From contig NSJX01000049.1 in the NCBI GenBank assembly GCA_002286715.1, forward strand, positions 33,385-97,384: 64,000 bases of DNA, read 5' to 3'. A program made the translations under genes and the position numbers. This DNA is from Dentipellis sp. KUC8613 (lineage: Eukaryota > Basidiomycota > Agaricomycetes > Russulales > Hericiaceae). This document shows positions 34,117 to 47,310 of the stretch, piece by piece. How positions within the stretch are numbered: position 1 is the stretch's first letter; each line of letters starts with the position of its first letter. A model generated the notes under the pieces. It searched no databases. It worked only from the letters and a program-made list of their open reading frames with translations, and was not told where the DNA came from.

Positions 34117-36460
34117 ATGGCCACCCTCCGCCCGCCCTCCAGCCCGAGCCCGAGCCCGTCGCCCGCCCCCGCTGGCGCCAACAGCACGCCCGGCAACGGC
34201 ACCGGCAAGTCCGCCAACGCCCGTGCGTCCATGGGCCCCGCCGCACGGCCCTCCGCCGGTGCCGGCGCGCAGGCCTTCAACCTCGCGTCCCCCAGGCCCG
34301 GCGGCGGCAGGCCCACCAGCGAGCTCCTCGGCAGCGCCGGCATGTTCCAGACGCCCGAAGGTACGCGCGCTTTCTCGCCCTCTCCCGCACCCCTACTCTC
34401 GTCCTTTGTGTCTTTGTGTCTCTGTGTCTTTGGCCTTCCTGTGTCGTCTGCGCCGCCCCGCCCGCTGGTTGTCATGCGCTATTTTTACGGCGCTGTCAAT
34501 CAGCGGCGTACGTGATCGCGCCCGGCAACTTCCATGCCACTTCAGCCCAGCTCTCTTTTGTTGTGGCCTCCGTCCCGTGTGTCCGCGCGCCCCCGATGCT
34601 GATATGCTCTTTTGTCTTGCGCAGCGGACGCTATCGACCAGTGGTTCGAGAACCTTCAAAATTACGAAGTCACGCTGGTACGCTGGTTTTGCCTCCGCCA
34701 CCTTTCCACCGCGCACGACGCTGACGACCCCCGCAGGAAGAGATGGCCGCAGCGTCTCTCGACGTTAATTTCAAAGAGGAACTGAGCGCCATCGAGCAAT
34801 GTAAGACACCCATTCAGCGTCTTCCGCGCACGTACTGACCACGAATCGCGCCACAGGGTTCAAAGTCCTCTCCGAAGCAGAGCGCACAGCCGCTCTCTAC
34901 AGTCTTTTGCAGCACTCGACGCAGGTGCAAATCCGGTTCTTCATCACCGTCCTGCAACAGATGGCCAGGTCGGACCCGATGACGGCCCTGCTGAGCCCCG
35001 CCGCGGGGGGCTCGATGCAGGCGCAGATGGACGCCAAGCTCGCGAGCATGAGCCTCAAGTCCCCCGGGCTCAAGTCGCCCATGCCGAGCTCGCCCTCCGC
35101 GCGCAACTTCAGCGGCGGCGCGCCGAACCGGCAGTCGCTCGCGTTCGAGTCGTCCGGCGCGGGCTTCCTCTCGCCCGACACGGCGAACAGCGTCGGCGCG
35201 AACCCCGACGCGGCGCACACGCTCGCGCAGCAGCGCGCGAAGCTCAAGGCGAACAACGCCGCGCACCGCATCTCCGCGCCCGCGCTCGCCACCGGCGGTG
35301 ACGCGCGCGGCGTGTGGGGCAGCGCGTCGAGCTCGCTCGGCCAGGTCGCGGAGCGCTCGGGCTCGCCCACGCAGGAGGTCACCGTGCCCGACGTCAAGGG
35401 CTCGCGCCCGCAGAGCACCGACTTCACCGGCATGGCCGCGAGCGCGGCGCTGCGCTCGCCCCGCGCGGAGGGCATGGACGGGCTCTCGCCCGTCGTCGGC
35501 GACAGCTGGGCGAGCATGGTCAACACGCCGCTCATCCCGATGTTCAAGAACAACGCGAACGGGAACAACAGCGGCCAGAACCTCGACGCGGCGGCCGCGA
35601 AGCTCACTGAGTGGAGCGGCAGCCGCGTGCCGCTGATGGACGACCCCAAGAAGTTCCGCCGCGTGTCGAAGGGCACGGGAGGCAGCGACGCCGGGCGCGG
35701 CGACGACTCCAAGTCGCAGCAGCAGAACAACAACAATAACAACAACGGCGGGCACCAGCAACAGCAGCAGCGCCGGCAGAACGGCGGGTTCGGCGGCGGC
35801 GGCGCAGGCGGGAACTGGAACGGGGCGCGGAGCCCGGCGCTGTCGAACGTGTCGTCGAACCGGTTCGGGAGCGAGCAGGATGCGATGGCGGGGCTGCAGG
35901 GCATGGCCGGGTTCAACATGGGGATGGGCTCGCCCGGGCTGGGCATGGGGCTCGCGGGGATGGGCCAGCTGAGCCCGTTCAACATGAACATGAACATGCT
36001 GAACATGGCGAACCTGAGCGCGATGGGCATCTCGCCCGAGGCGCAGCTGCTCGCCGCGCAGATGGCCGCGGGCGGGTTCGGCCAGCCGGGCATGTTCATG
36101 GGCATGCAGCCGCCGCAGCACTCGGGGCCGAGGAGCACGCGCAGCGGGTACAGCGGGCGCTCGCCGGCGAAGAGCCAGAGCGGGCGCGGCGACGGGAGCA
36201 AGCGCGGCGACGAGGAGGAGTTCGACCCGGCGCTGCTCACGGACATCCCTGCGTGGCTGCGCTCGCTGCGCCTGCACAAGTACACGCCGAACTTCGAGAC
36301 GATGAACTGGCGCGACATGGTCGTCATGGACGAGGCGGCGCTCGAGGCGAAGGGCGTCGCGGCGCTCGGCGCGCGCCGCAAGATGCTCAAGACGTTCGAG
36401 ATCGTGCGGAAGAAGATGAACATCGACGGCCCCGAGGGCGCGCCGCCGCAGACGGCGTAG
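34117..36460 (+). CDS. VTS1: Vts1/Smaug-type SAM-domain RNA-binding protein
   Basis: Four exons: 34117-34360, 34625-34677, 34737-34800 and 34857-36460, giving 654 residues. Conserved Vts1 N-terminal block: AIDQWFENLQNYEVTLEEMA, then WFKVLSEAERTAALYSLLQ. The middle is low complexity, with Gln/Asn runs at about 35715-35770 and Met/Gly-rich repeats. The C-terminal SAM domain begins DIPAWLRSLRLHKYTPNF and includes GARRKMLKTFEIVRKKM. Known family role: binding CNGG hairpins in mRNA and recruiting the Ccr4-Not deadenylase; cytoplasmic. The Gln/Asn and Gly-rich core suggests condensate or prion-like behaviour (inference). A long antisense open frame reflects GC-rich codon use and is not called. Confidence 0.93.
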
Positions 36461-37127
36461 GACGCACGCGCATGCGCACGCGGGCGGGCGGCGAAGGACG
36501 AGCGCGGCGGGTCGTCCGCGGTTTAGTTTGGTTTGAGCGCTGGAGACGAGACATCTAGGTTCTCGATACGCCGATACAGTTTGGATCTCGTGCGGACGCA
36601 CTACATGCATATATTTTTCTTCTTCTTTCTTCCTCTTCTCTATTCCATCTTCACTCCCTCTCCCCTCCAAGCACCCCGCCCCCTCTGCGCGCGACGCGAT
36701 CCCCCTATTTACAACGCGCGCAGAGTGGTCGTGGTCCGTGGTCCGTGGTCTGGTTACATCTATGCATCCCCTTCTTCGAATTCGTCTCAGATTTTCAGTT
36801 TTTCAGACTCGTCCAGTCCTTGCGTGCACCCTCGTCGACCGCGGCTGCCGGCACCATATCCATGTTTGAGGTGTGGTGCTATGTAGTATGTATGTATACT
36901 AGTTAGACCGAGCAGACCGCAGCTACGTAGCTACTTGGGCGCCTTTGACTAGGACGGGGCTGTGGAAAAAATGTACAGGGCTTTCTTTGCTATCTCTCTC
37001 TTTTGTGTGGGTTTGTGGCGCGTGTCTTGCAGTTGATTGTACCCCGAGGCTGTATCGGTAAGACTGGGATGTTTCGATGAGAGGGGGGACGATTCAATTG
37101 TAAGAGCTCTGATGTCGGAAAACTTAA
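36461..37127. other. VTS1 3' flank
   Basis: Pyrimidine-rich 3' flank, no gene seen. Confidence 0.4.
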
Positions 37128-38300
37128 ATTAGCATTATCATAGAAACCCATAATCATAGATATGATAATGACATGATAAGAGGCCTCGGATCATTACCAT
37201 TACATGACCATGCAATCGAAATGATAATGGCCTATGGCAATGTAATCGCTTAATGGTAACGTATGATCATGAGATTAGATAAGATACCCCGCACCAATCT
37301 GCCCCGCGCCAAAGCCCAGCGCATTTTTCTCCTCCACCTCAGCTTCTCCCGCACAGCATCAAGGTTGAAGTCGATTGCGAACCTTCGGTATCCGCCCCGC
37401 TGAGTGTACTTTGGGCGCAAGCATTGCAATGCACGAGTATAGCTGCCAAAGAGCTTTTAGATGGTCAGATTTAGCAAAGAATCGGGAGCTTGCGCACGAC
37501 ACGCAAAATGTTCGGCTCGCGTAGCATGATCCTCATTGACGCGTATGTAACGAATGAAGGAACGACATAGCCGCCACCCAGGGCGCGCTCAGTATCCCTC
37601 GTTCGGGCTGAGATTAGCCGCTGTCTTTCTCGCGCTCGAAGAGATTCCGCTAAGTGGCGCGCCTCTCGCGCACCTATCAGGTCTCATTTCTCGTATGTAC
37701 CCACCACTCCAATCTCGTGTACAATATTTCAGCTGAGATCTGCTTCATATTGTCCCAGGAACACAGGATGTGGACACACAGTTGTGATGCAGCCCGCTCC
37801 GTTATGCTGTACTGTTCGAGAGCCTTTCGGGCGAGACTGAAAAGTATTCCGTAAGTGCGAAAAAGCGTCATATGGCCATGTTACTTTCTGTGTCTTATAC
37901 AGCTAGCTGGCCTAGTGGTAATTATGCTCCGTAGAAACACAATAGTATACAGTTGTACATATGAGAGGTCGCGAGTTCAAATCTCACAGAGGGCAGAACA
38001 ATAAAATGAACCATGAAAGGCGAAGCATAACGAAGTAACGAAAGCTATAGATAGTAAGCCTCAGATAGTAAGGTTAGACTGAAGTACAACAACAATGCCT
38101 TCGTAAGAGCGTGAAGTGAGAACGACCCGGGCCGGTGAGGAACGGCATGGGGATAACTTATTGTGAAGTCATGATAAGTGCCATGGTCATATCCATGATC
38201 ATGGGTATGGTAATGCAGTGCACGCGTCATTATCATAAGCGACTCTTCTATGATAATGGAGGATTCTCAAAATAGCATTATCATCTATGATAAGGCTGTT
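37128..38300. repeat. ATGATAAT/ATTATCAT-rich repeat zone
   Basis: The words ATTATCAT and ATGATAAT occur many times at 37130-37275 and again at 38165-38295, flanking about 900 bp that holds a tRNA-like element. 'tagcattatcat' is present at both ends. The arrangement could be a non-autonomous mobile element or unstable AT-rich satellite. No clear target duplication was seen. Confidence 0.4.
37902..37996 (+). tRNA. tRNA-like element or tRNA pseudogene
   Basis: An A-box-like TGGCCTAGTGG (37907-37917) and a B-box/T-loop-like region GAGTTCAAATC are spaced as in an intron-containing tRNA. The T-arm is nearly paired (one mismatch), followed by AGAGGGCA. The 5' acceptor strand (GCTAGCT) pairs poorly with the 3' strand, so a working tRNA is doubtful. 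It may be a tRNA-derived repeat or a pol III promoter remnant. Confidence 0.3.
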
Positions 38301-39749
38301 TCAAAATTTCCGACAGAGGTGTTCGACGGAGCGAAGGGAGAGCCGATCGCGACGCCGGAGACGAACATGAGCAGCTGTTAGTCATGCAGGCGTCTCTCCT
38401 GCAGAGTTCGAAGACACGCTGACTATTTTTGCTTCTTTTCCTTGGCTTACGACGAGCCTGACGAGCCATGGTGCTTGTGTTTGGCCTGGACTGAGATTCG
38501 TTTGGCTTAGGTTGAAGAGCACTCCAAAATTTCCAATACGACTTGGTCCACCATCCTGCTACGTATACTCACTCGAAAGAGACATCCATGCAGATGCTCT
38601 ATTTCTACTTCTCTTGGGCTTCCGAGGAGCCCGAGACGCGAGGCGCCATGCGAGCGGGGAGAAATGTCCGCGCTGGGTACACGCACTGGAATATATGCAT
38701 GTGGGTGTCTCATTTGCACCGGAAATCATCGTCATGGGTCTGAGACGCTCCGGGGGTCTTCGTAAACGTGCCGTGGCTATTGTCTGAGCAAGACGTCAGT
38801 GAAGAAGTCTTGTTGCAATGAGACCGGAACTGGGTCGGGGAGATGGACCAGACGTGTGCACTTGCGTGGACCATTCTTGTGTCGCAGTGAGTACCGTAGA
38901 GTGCATTTTTTACTGGGTCGATTGACGATCTGAGGGCAGACCGAGTGGCCATGTTCGCAAAGCATGAAAGTATGATATATAGGTAGTACGTGATTAGGCG
39001 CCCAACCTATTTTGGCGGACAAATCAGATGCTCATCTATTTTGGTCAGGATCTTCGGTATTTAGATCAACATCTACCCATATATGGAAGCATTTGGGTTA
39101 AGCGTGAACGGGCGACTACGCCACGACGCACGGTGCAACGCGATGCAACGACACCCTCGTCGTCAGATACGCTCCAAATGAAGCCGCCTCCCGAGTGCCG
39201 ACTCCACAAACGGTGGCCCCGACGCGGGCATAAATCATCGCACAGCCCCGGGTGTATACTTAGAACCCCAGCTCAGTTCCTAAGATTCAGACTCCCAGCC
39301 GCGCTGCCTCCTTCCTCCTCCCTTCCCCCCTGCCCCCGTCTTTCTTTAGCCCTTTTCTCCTTTTCTGCCGTTTCTGCCTCGCCATCACTGATTCATTGCT
39401 GCCCCGCCTGCCCGGTGTCCCTGTCGCGCGGTTAGATAGGCTGCCTGTTCTCACTGATTCGCCGCGCTTGCTCACCCGCGCGTGCCTAGCATAATACCAG
39501 CTGCCCCGGTATTCCTGCGCCGTCCCTTGACTCGAATCGACTCGACGCCCGAGCGCGCTATTCGCACTGTCCTTCTGGTTATAAGGACCCCCTTAGACTT
39601 CTTTGCCCTTCCGCTTTCCCGCCTTTCAGCTCTTTCAGCCTCCCTCTTGCCGCGTTTGATACCGGACCCGGATTTGCCTGTGCCAGTCAGTTGACACCAA
39701 GACGAGCTCGTTCTCGGAACTACAGGTATAGATTACAGATCGTAGAGAG
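38301..39749. other. Spacer and GH16 promoter region
   Basis: No gene called. The last 500 bp are pyrimidine-rich, typical of a strong promoter and leader. Confidence 0.35.
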
Positions 39750-41438
39750 ATGGTCGCAAAGACGATGAAGATGAAGACGGGCTGCGCGCTGGCGCTGATG
39801 CTGCCGGTGCTCGCGCAAGCACAGTATAACCTCGTCAAGTCGTACGAGGGCTCGAACTTCTTCGATGACTGGGACTTCTACAACAACTGTGCGTTCCTAT
39901 GCTCCATCTTTATCTCCGTTGTACTCACCGCATCTGGTTTGGCAGTCGACAATCTGACGAACGGCGACGCCATGTACGTGCTGAGCTTTGCGTGGAGAAA
40001 TGCCGGCGGGATGCACATGCTAATATGTTCCTGGGAAAATCGCAGCTTCGTGAGCGCTCAGCAGGCCGCACAGGACAAGCTCGCGTTCGTGAACAGCGCG
40101 GGCCACGCGATCATGAAGGTGGACAACACGTCGCAGGTCGCGTTCAACCAGAAGCGCAACACCGTGCGCATCGCGTCCAAAGACCGCTTCTCCGTCGGCA
40201 GCGTCTGGGTCGCGGATATGCTCCATGTGCCGTTCGGCGTACGTTCGCCTTTTTTGTTTCTGGTTATATTTTTTTCGTTGCTAAATGGACGCGGCGTTAG
40301 TGCTCGGTGTGGCCGGCGTGGTGGTCGCAAGCGCCCGGATGGCCCGCGGGTGGTGAGATCGATACGTTCGAGGCGGTGAACCTTGCCCCTCGGCCGCAGA
40401 TGGCGTTGCACACTGAACCTGTAAGTCCCGCCTTGACCTTGAATCGTCACCCGCGGTGCTAATGGGCAATCGTTACCAGGGCTGCACGGTGACGAACCCG
40501 CAGCAGAGCAGCACGCTCGTGAACGCCACGGACTGCTCGTTCCAGGCAAACAGCAACGAGGGCTGCGTGACGACCAACCCCGCAACCAACTCGTACGGCC
40601 AGCCGTTCGCCGACGCCGGCGGAGGCGTCTGGGCCACCGAGTTCGCGGAGAAGGGCATTTCGTGAGTTTCTTACTCTGTCCCCCTTCGTCTGCGCATCCA
40701 GAAACTCACCTGCCGCCTTCAGCATCTGGTTCTTCTCGGTGCGTGCCGCGGACCACCCGCTGGGCATTTCCACGTGTGCTTGACTCCGATTCTCATTACT
40801 TGTATGATGCTGCAGCGCGCCAACGTCCCAGACTCGCTCAAGAACAATGCCAGCTCGCTTGATACGTCGACGCTCGGCACGCCCGTCGCGAACTACCCCC
40901 CGACGAACTGCAACATCGACAAGTTCTTCTCTGCGCAGAACCTCATCTTCGACATCACGCTCTGTGGAGGTGCGTCTTGCGTTTTGCTGCTTCGAGGACT
41001 GCCGGACCGCTGACTGGACCGCCGCTTCCCGAATTGTACAACCTACTTCCCTTTGTGTATGCGCAACGCTCCCTCACCCGTCCTGCAAATCGTCCATGGT
41101 CTCTCCCTCATAGACTTCGGTACGTCCACTACCCAGTCCAGAGTCCCTCACCCGTCCTCTTCATGGTCATCAAGGCTGACATAACACGTGCACGCACAGC
41201 GGGCAACCCGGCGACGTTCACACAAACATGCACAGGCGTCTGCTACAACGACTTTGTCATCGGCTCGCCCTCGAACTACGATAACGCGTACTTCGAGGTC
41301 GCATCCGTCCGCGTGTACGGCACCTCGTCCTCCGTCGACGTCAAGCCCAACGGCAACGGCGCGGCGCGGGTCGGCTCCACATCTGCTTCGCTCGCGCTTG
41401 TGGGCGCGGCGGTAGTGGGCCTGATGGCGGTACTGTGA
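39750..41438 (+). CDS. Secreted GH16-family beta-glucanase with C-terminal membrane/GPI tail
   Basis: Nine exons: 39750-39888, 39946-39973, 40046-40238, 40301-40420, 40480-40661, 40723-40738, 40816-40969, 41114-41119 and 41200-41438, giving 358 residues. Signal peptide about residues 1-24 ([14 protein letters not shown]). The fold is marked by [36 protein letters not shown] (two catalytic Glu in GEIDTFE), [13 protein letters not shown] and the conserved DFAGNP. The last motif is built by a 6 nt microexon (ACTTCG). The Ser/Gly-rich C-terminus ends in a hydrophobic tail ([15 protein letters not shown]), typical of a GPI anchor. Known family role: hydrolysis or remodelling of beta-1,3/1,4 or 1,3/1,6 glucan in the wall. 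Complete by splice phase. Confidence 0.9.
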
Positions 41439-43844
41439 GGGCCGTATTTCAGGATTGTGAATGAAAATGCCTTAGTTGTGCACTCCCGGACAAGATGAAG
41501 GAGGTGCATCATGATTTGTGTAGATTACAGTGCTTAGATTTACTCGACTCGGCCTGAGGCCTGGACCTGGACCTGGATGATACTTACTGATACCATTGAT
41601 ATTGATTCAGAATGCAATGTGGACTGGATGTGGACTCGACGTTCCGTGCACGTGGAGGGCGCTGGCGCTGGCGGGATGCTGGGATCATTCAATGCACAAT
41701 ACACGATGCACACGATGCACATGTGCAGATGGAACCACGAAGGTAAGTCCTCGGCTTTCCACCAGCGAGGAACGCGCGCGGCTAGAGCTGCCTTTGCAGC
41801 TGTCGGCCGCAATTGGCTGCTGAACGTCGCGATGCTCGAGGCGGACGCTGGGCGTGAACGCTGGGTGCAGGCTGAAACATGATTCGACTTTCAAATGGAG
41901 GAGTGGGGTATCTACTGACCGCGCGTCGTCGACATCGTAGCTGCAACCGGGAAGTGCGTTCACTTTCATGCTGAGCGCGTACATGCGCACTGCTGGCAAT
42001 ACACCGGCCGGAGGCTTGTCAGTGTGTGGCGTGCCTGGTTCCATTGCTATTGCTTCCGGGACAGCCTCGAAGATTGACATATATATAGATATATGCATAC
42101 TGTTTGCCTGCCTGGTATGTAATTTTGTAAAGGACTTTAGAAGGCCCCGAGCACGTCCATCATCCGAATGTCAACGCGAAGTGCGCTCAGGTTCCGAGTG
42201 CTGGCAGCTGCAGATCAATCGGGGTGGGCTCCCTCGGATCGAGCAGTACTTCTGCTATGCGTGTCCGGTCTGGCCCGTCAGTGAATGGGCGTACGTCTGC
42301 CCGTCGGTCGCGGGCACAGTGCACACCCCGCCGGCAGCGCTCAGTATCGTGAATTTGTAAATCGACGATCTTGTCCGGTCGGTGTAGGGGATTACATAGC
42401 TCATGCTAGCGTGCATCAACGCCGCGGGACGTCGATCCTTTTTCGAAGGAATTCGAGTGTGCAGACCGTAAGCCCAAGGGGCAGTGCGGAAACGAGCGGA
42501 TGGAAGGGAGAGGAAGTTTGCGATAGCTTTGGGTTCTTGATTCTCAGTTCTTGGGTCTTGGTTCTTGAGCTCCGGAGATTAATTCCCTGACGGTTACTCC
42601 GGCTAGTATAGCGGGTGAGCTTGAGTAGCAGGAGGAATGGAGCACGCCAGGCCGGCATATGTGTATGAAAGGTACATACTTGCCACTGTCCTTTTTCGTT
42701 GATACCACAGACAAGATTGATTGACAGCACAACGGGACGATGCCGATGATGCTTTCATTTAAAAATTTGACGGAACGATGGCTTCTCTGCTGGGTTTGAT
42801 GCTGACTGGATTTTGCTCTGGCTGGTGCTGGTGCAGCTGGTGTAAGCGGATACGTAGGACGAGCATGGCGAGAACAAACGACCTTCCTACCTGAGCCACG
42901 GCGCGTCGGCAGTGGTCGCACCGCACCGCGCCGCGACTCCGGCGCATGTCCCTCGTCTTTCTAACTACCGCGACGACGACGAAACTCCTATGGCCATTGT
43001 CAGCACTCTCCGACGCCTAGTTTTTACTACGATGCACAGCGCTATAAGACCATACAAGCCTTACATGTTGCAAGTGTCTGTGCGGGTCCATACATAGTAT
43101 GTACCCGGTCGAAGGCCGCGATAAACGCTCGCCGCCACCAGTTGTCTTCCATTAAGGCTTAGCCCCATGTGTCTTGTCCCCGGAGCCCGATGGGTTTGGT
43201 CGAACAATGCCGTCACGCGCCTTCCACCCTTGTGTGGGTCATCTTTGATTCTGCAGCGCGCCCAATCATCGCACCTCCCCCCGAGTCCTGTTCCGCAGGC
43301 TCGGACGCCAGTGGATACGTATGCGGCCGGGTCGCATAGCCACGACGGCTACGTACTGCGCAAGGCGGCTGCCTTAGTCAGTGTGTACTACGGTGCGCAG
43401 GGAGATAAGTTCGCCAGCGTCTGACGCTTTATACCTACCCCGCATTGCATAATGCATTGCCCAGCGCAAGTATCACCAGCACTGACAACTCATCATATTC
43501 AACACTGATTAGCTCGCATAATGCCGGAAGGAAGGTGATTAAGCACGCTCGCGCTTGCGCTCTGGCTTGGGGGCGAGCGCAGGGGCCCCGAGAGCAGCTG
43601 CAGGCGCGGGCCTGACACGAGGGCGCGGTGATGAGATCTGCGGCTAAGACAGGGGAGATGTTGACGTATGGGTTATTGGCGGATGGGCGGGCGGGCGGTT
43701 ATATTCCATGGTCGCTACCTCGGAGGTCTGTTTCACTTTTGCTCCCCTCCCCCCTCCGTCGCTCGGCCCCTCTCCTCGACTCCGCACTAGATCCTTACAC
43801 GACTAATTGCAGACAGACCTTTCAAAGCTAGACGAACCTTAGAC
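41439..43844. other. Gene-poor spacer of 2.4 kb
   Basis: Only short frames in all directions, no domains recognised. Short direct repeat 'tggacctggacctgg' at about 41562-41577. Confidence 0.35.
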
Positions 43845-45017
43845 ATGTCGGATATCTTCAGTGTTGAGGGGCTCGTAGCAGTCATCACTGGCGGGGGCAG
43901 CGGTGCGTACTTACCCCTGTCGCGCGACATGATAGGAATTCATGTGGACCTCACGTGCAGGCATCGGCTTGCAGATGGCCACCGCTCTCGAAAGCAACGG
44001 CGCGACGGTATACATCCTCGGGCGGCGCAAAGACGTGCTCGAGCGCGCGGCATGCGAACACAGCGTAAGAGCTCCCCTTCTCATTTTCACCCCCCGCTTA
44101 CCCCCGTCCGACCACGTCTCCACACCACATCAACCCGACTCTGACGCGAACCCAACCTCGAACCCAACCCACGCGAAACCACTCGCGCCTTCGCTCCCCC
44201 CGATCCTGCTTATTGCAACGATCCCTGTGGACCTCGCGAACCACAGAAACACGGCCGCCTCATCCCCCTCGAAGCCGACATCACCTCGCGCCCCTCCCTC
44301 CTCACCGCCGCCGAGACCGTGCGCAGCGCGCACGGGTACGTCGACCTGCTCGTCAACAACGCGGGCGTCGCGCTCTCACGGCACATCCAGCCCCCACCTC
44401 CCCCATCTCCGCGCAGCGCCTCGGAAGACGCGGCGGGCGTGCGCGCGCTGCAGCGCGCGCTGTGGGACGAGGCGAGCCCGGACGACTTCCGCACGTCGTT
44501 CGCGGTGAACGTCGCGGGCGCGTACGACTGCACCGTCGCGTTCCTCGATTTGCTGCACGCGGCGAACGCGCGGCGCGGGAAGGGGGGCGTGACGAGCCAG
44601 GTGCTGACGGTGTCGAGCGTCGCGGGCTTCCGCCGCGACGAGCGCGTGTACAGCGTGCCGTACGCGCTGAGCAAGGCCGCGACGACGCACCTCGGCAAGA
44701 TGCTCGTGAACCTGCTCAAGGAGTACAAGATCCGCAGCAACGTGCTCGCGCCGGGCATCTTCCCCTCTGGTGCGTCGCGCGCGTGTTTTTTGCTTTGTTC
44801 CCAGGCGCGCGCATGCTGAGGTCGTTGTGCAGATATGACGGCGGGCGTGGTGCCCGACAAGGACGTCGCGCAGGACGTGCCGCTGCAGCGCGCGGGCGGC
44901 GCGGACGACATGGCGGGCATGATTCTGTACCTCGCGAGCCGCGCGGGGGCGTACGTGAACGGGACCGTGCATATGCTCGACGGGGGCCGGATGGCCATAT
45001 TCCCGTCGACGTACTAG
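43845..45017 (+). CDS. Short-chain dehydrogenase/reductase (SDR) 2
   Basis: Four exons: 43845-43902, 43961-44064, 44247-44769 and 44833-45017, giving 289 residues. Cofactor loop VITGGGSGIGLQMA; GRRKDVLERA suggests NADP(H) preference (Arg-Arg after the second strand); LVNNAGVAL; catalytic Ser in LTVSSVAGF; YALSKAATT (Tyr-x3-Lys); then VLAPGIFPSDMT and the usual C-terminal GGADDMAGMILYLASRAG. Complete SDR with a Pro-rich insertion (HIQPPPPPSPRSA) in the middle. The 182 nt intron before exon 3 is long for this genome. Substrate unknown. Similar to but not a recent duplicate of SDR 1. Confidence 0.9.
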
Positions 45018-46502
45018 GGCTGCACGTTGGATGAAAGAAGAGAAGGGCTGCGATGCGATGCGACGAGAAGAGAAGCCTGTAGAAGCGCTGGCCTAAGGCG
45101 GGACCTGGCCATCGCGTCAGGGGCGGGAAGCGTTGGGTGACGGATTGCTATTGCAAGTATAGTGTAGTGTAGAATGCGTTGATCCGCCATAGCGGATGAC
45201 GTTAATGCTTAGACTGACTCGTTCGTCACAGTCGTGGTGGGCAAAGAAGGGGGGAGGGCGTATTTCGGCGGGGCGGGGCATATCGGGCATGGTGTTCCAC
45301 TGCTCTCGCTCATGAGTGTACTGTGCTTACTGCAGCCCACACGGCCAATGTCATAAGATACAGGTGAGCGACAGCGCTAATCAGCGGAATGAAGCTTGGG
45401 TACATCCGCACCTGACGTCCTGCATAACGTTACCTCGGACTGCATACACACAGACGCAGGCGTGCCATTAGTGGCATAGCAGACAGAAGCGAAGAGGTGC
45501 GACAGGGTTGATGCGGCCATATCCAGACATGTTCGCGGACGCGGACGCGGACGAATCGGAGATGCACGAGTGATTGTGTTGAGAGGGGCGAACGGTTGTG
45601 GGGCTCATTCAGAACATACGGCCCTGAGCCTGGGGATGTGGCTTGTTGGGCGGCGAACGTTTCAGATTCAAGCGTCGTCGATGCATTACTGTTGTGCGTC
45701 AGAGCCGCGCTGATCGAATCAGACATGCTGAGGGGGCAATGGCGCAGGGTCTTACCGTAAGGACTGCTGGAGAGTTCCGCTAGGATTTGTGGCTTGGGCG
45801 TCGCTTCTAGTCGCCATATGACACCAGCTAGCGCATTGGGTGCCGTGGTGTGCCCGAATTGATGTCGTGAAGTTAAGGACTCGGCGGACGTGTTGGCTTA
45901 TTACGCAGTCCGGACTCGGAGGACGTAAAGCCAAGATTCATGGCAGGACGTGGGTGGGACATGCAATTATTGCCCGCATGGCTGGTGCCAACTTATACTA
46001 ATTCAGATGGGGGTGATCCCGTCAATGTTTTGTGTCAAACAGAGTATGAGTTCAACGGACCTCAATGAACCGTCCGCGGCGTAGATTGCACGCTTCAACA
46101 TTTCATCTATCCAGAGTGATTGATATGGTATGAAGCAAAAGCTTTGACAGACGCTAGAAAACGGCGCACGTTACGGGTGTTGGGACAAACGCGAGCAGCG
46201 CTGGCTGCATGACAACATATTGAGGATCAAACATACCTGCTCTGGCTGCAGATGCCTCGTAGATCATGGACGCTGTCTAGGTAATCAGCATGCTGGGAAT
46301 AAGCCCCGTTGTGACTCCAGAGTCAAGAGACAAGTTGGTCGCCGACTTTCATTGAGGCTTGAGTGGACCGGCTCGAGCGGCCCGGCTCGGCGGCTCACAC
46401 GACTCTAGTTTGTCGTCGTCAGAACTTCTCTCTCTAATGCCCACCCGCACTACTCTTCATTCACCTCATTTCTTCTTCTTCGTAGAAGAATATACGGTTA
46501 AA
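45018..46502. other. Spacer before L6
   Basis: About 1.5 kb with nothing called. The expected Pro-rich N-terminus and ATGCAG start of an L gene were looked for and not found. GC-rich words at about 46370-46395. Confidence 0.35.
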
Positions 46503-47310
46503 GCATCTTTTTAGAAGCACAAAGGCAGGGCGAGGGCTCTATCCGAGGGGCTAGCAGCGCAGAAGGAGACAACAGATTGCATTAGGGCTAGGAGGCGCCG
46601 GATAGAGAGAAAGAGGTTGATAGCATGCTTGCAAGACTTGGCCGGGGGATACATGGAGGAGGACCCGTTCAAGAACCCGACCGAGAATGATGTGTTGCGA
46701 GGACGTGCGTCGTCGCCTGCTATTTTTTTTTCAGAGCTGCCGTCACGAGTCTAACCTCCTCCTATCAGGAATTGTCTGCATCGAAAGCTTACGGCGAATC
46801 ATACTGGAGCAGATGTTGCACATCGAAAACTTGGGTTTATGCTCCATGATTGCGCACGCGGAATCCGGGATACTGAAGCTCGGTGTCTTGAAGTCGGCGG
46901 ACGAGTTTGAGGCTCAATATGCCAATGCAATGTCCAAGATGGAAACGGTACGGAGTGAATGGGCGAGGACGCTAGACAAGCTGGACCAGACAAAGGAGCG
47001 AGCACGAGGGAACGAAGAGCAAACCCGGCGCTCAGGGACTCAAGTGCAGCGTAGCGAAGAACAAAGACGTTTGAGCGAAGAGCATGTCCATCCGTTCAAG
47101 TACTTCTCGGCCGAGTCTGCGCGTCTGGTCGCACTGTCGCTGCGGAACATGATCCAGCTTCAGGAGGCGTTGGACAAGGGTCCCGCTCCGAGGCCAGCGG
47201 CGTCAAATCCCTACGGTTGTATGACATTAATCGTGGCTCATGATCAATTCCCTCAGACAATCATATTCTTGCCGTTTATTTCCAAGCTCACCGTCAGGCT
47301 GCCTGTATGA
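46503..47310 (+). CDS. L6: partial L-family gene
   Basis: The left exon (about 46503-46704) reads RALSEGLAAQKETTDC and then the L signature: basic RARRRRIERKRLIACL, helix QDLAGGYMEEDPF, then NPTENDVLR. A phase-1 intron (46705-46768, GTGCGT..ATCAG) sits at the family's usual place. Exon 46769-47310 contains SADEFEAQYANAMSKMET and a long charged coiled coil with EEQTRRS.. repeats, ending at 47310. No Pro-rich N-terminus or start codon is visible upstream, so it is 5'-truncated or has undetected exons. No convergent S gene lies downstream; the next gene runs the same way. Confidence 0.5.

Noticed and set aside
34814..36670. 618-codon open frame antisense to VTS1
   Set aside because: Arises from GC-rich codon use opposite a well-supported gene; Arg/His/Ala-rich, no domain.
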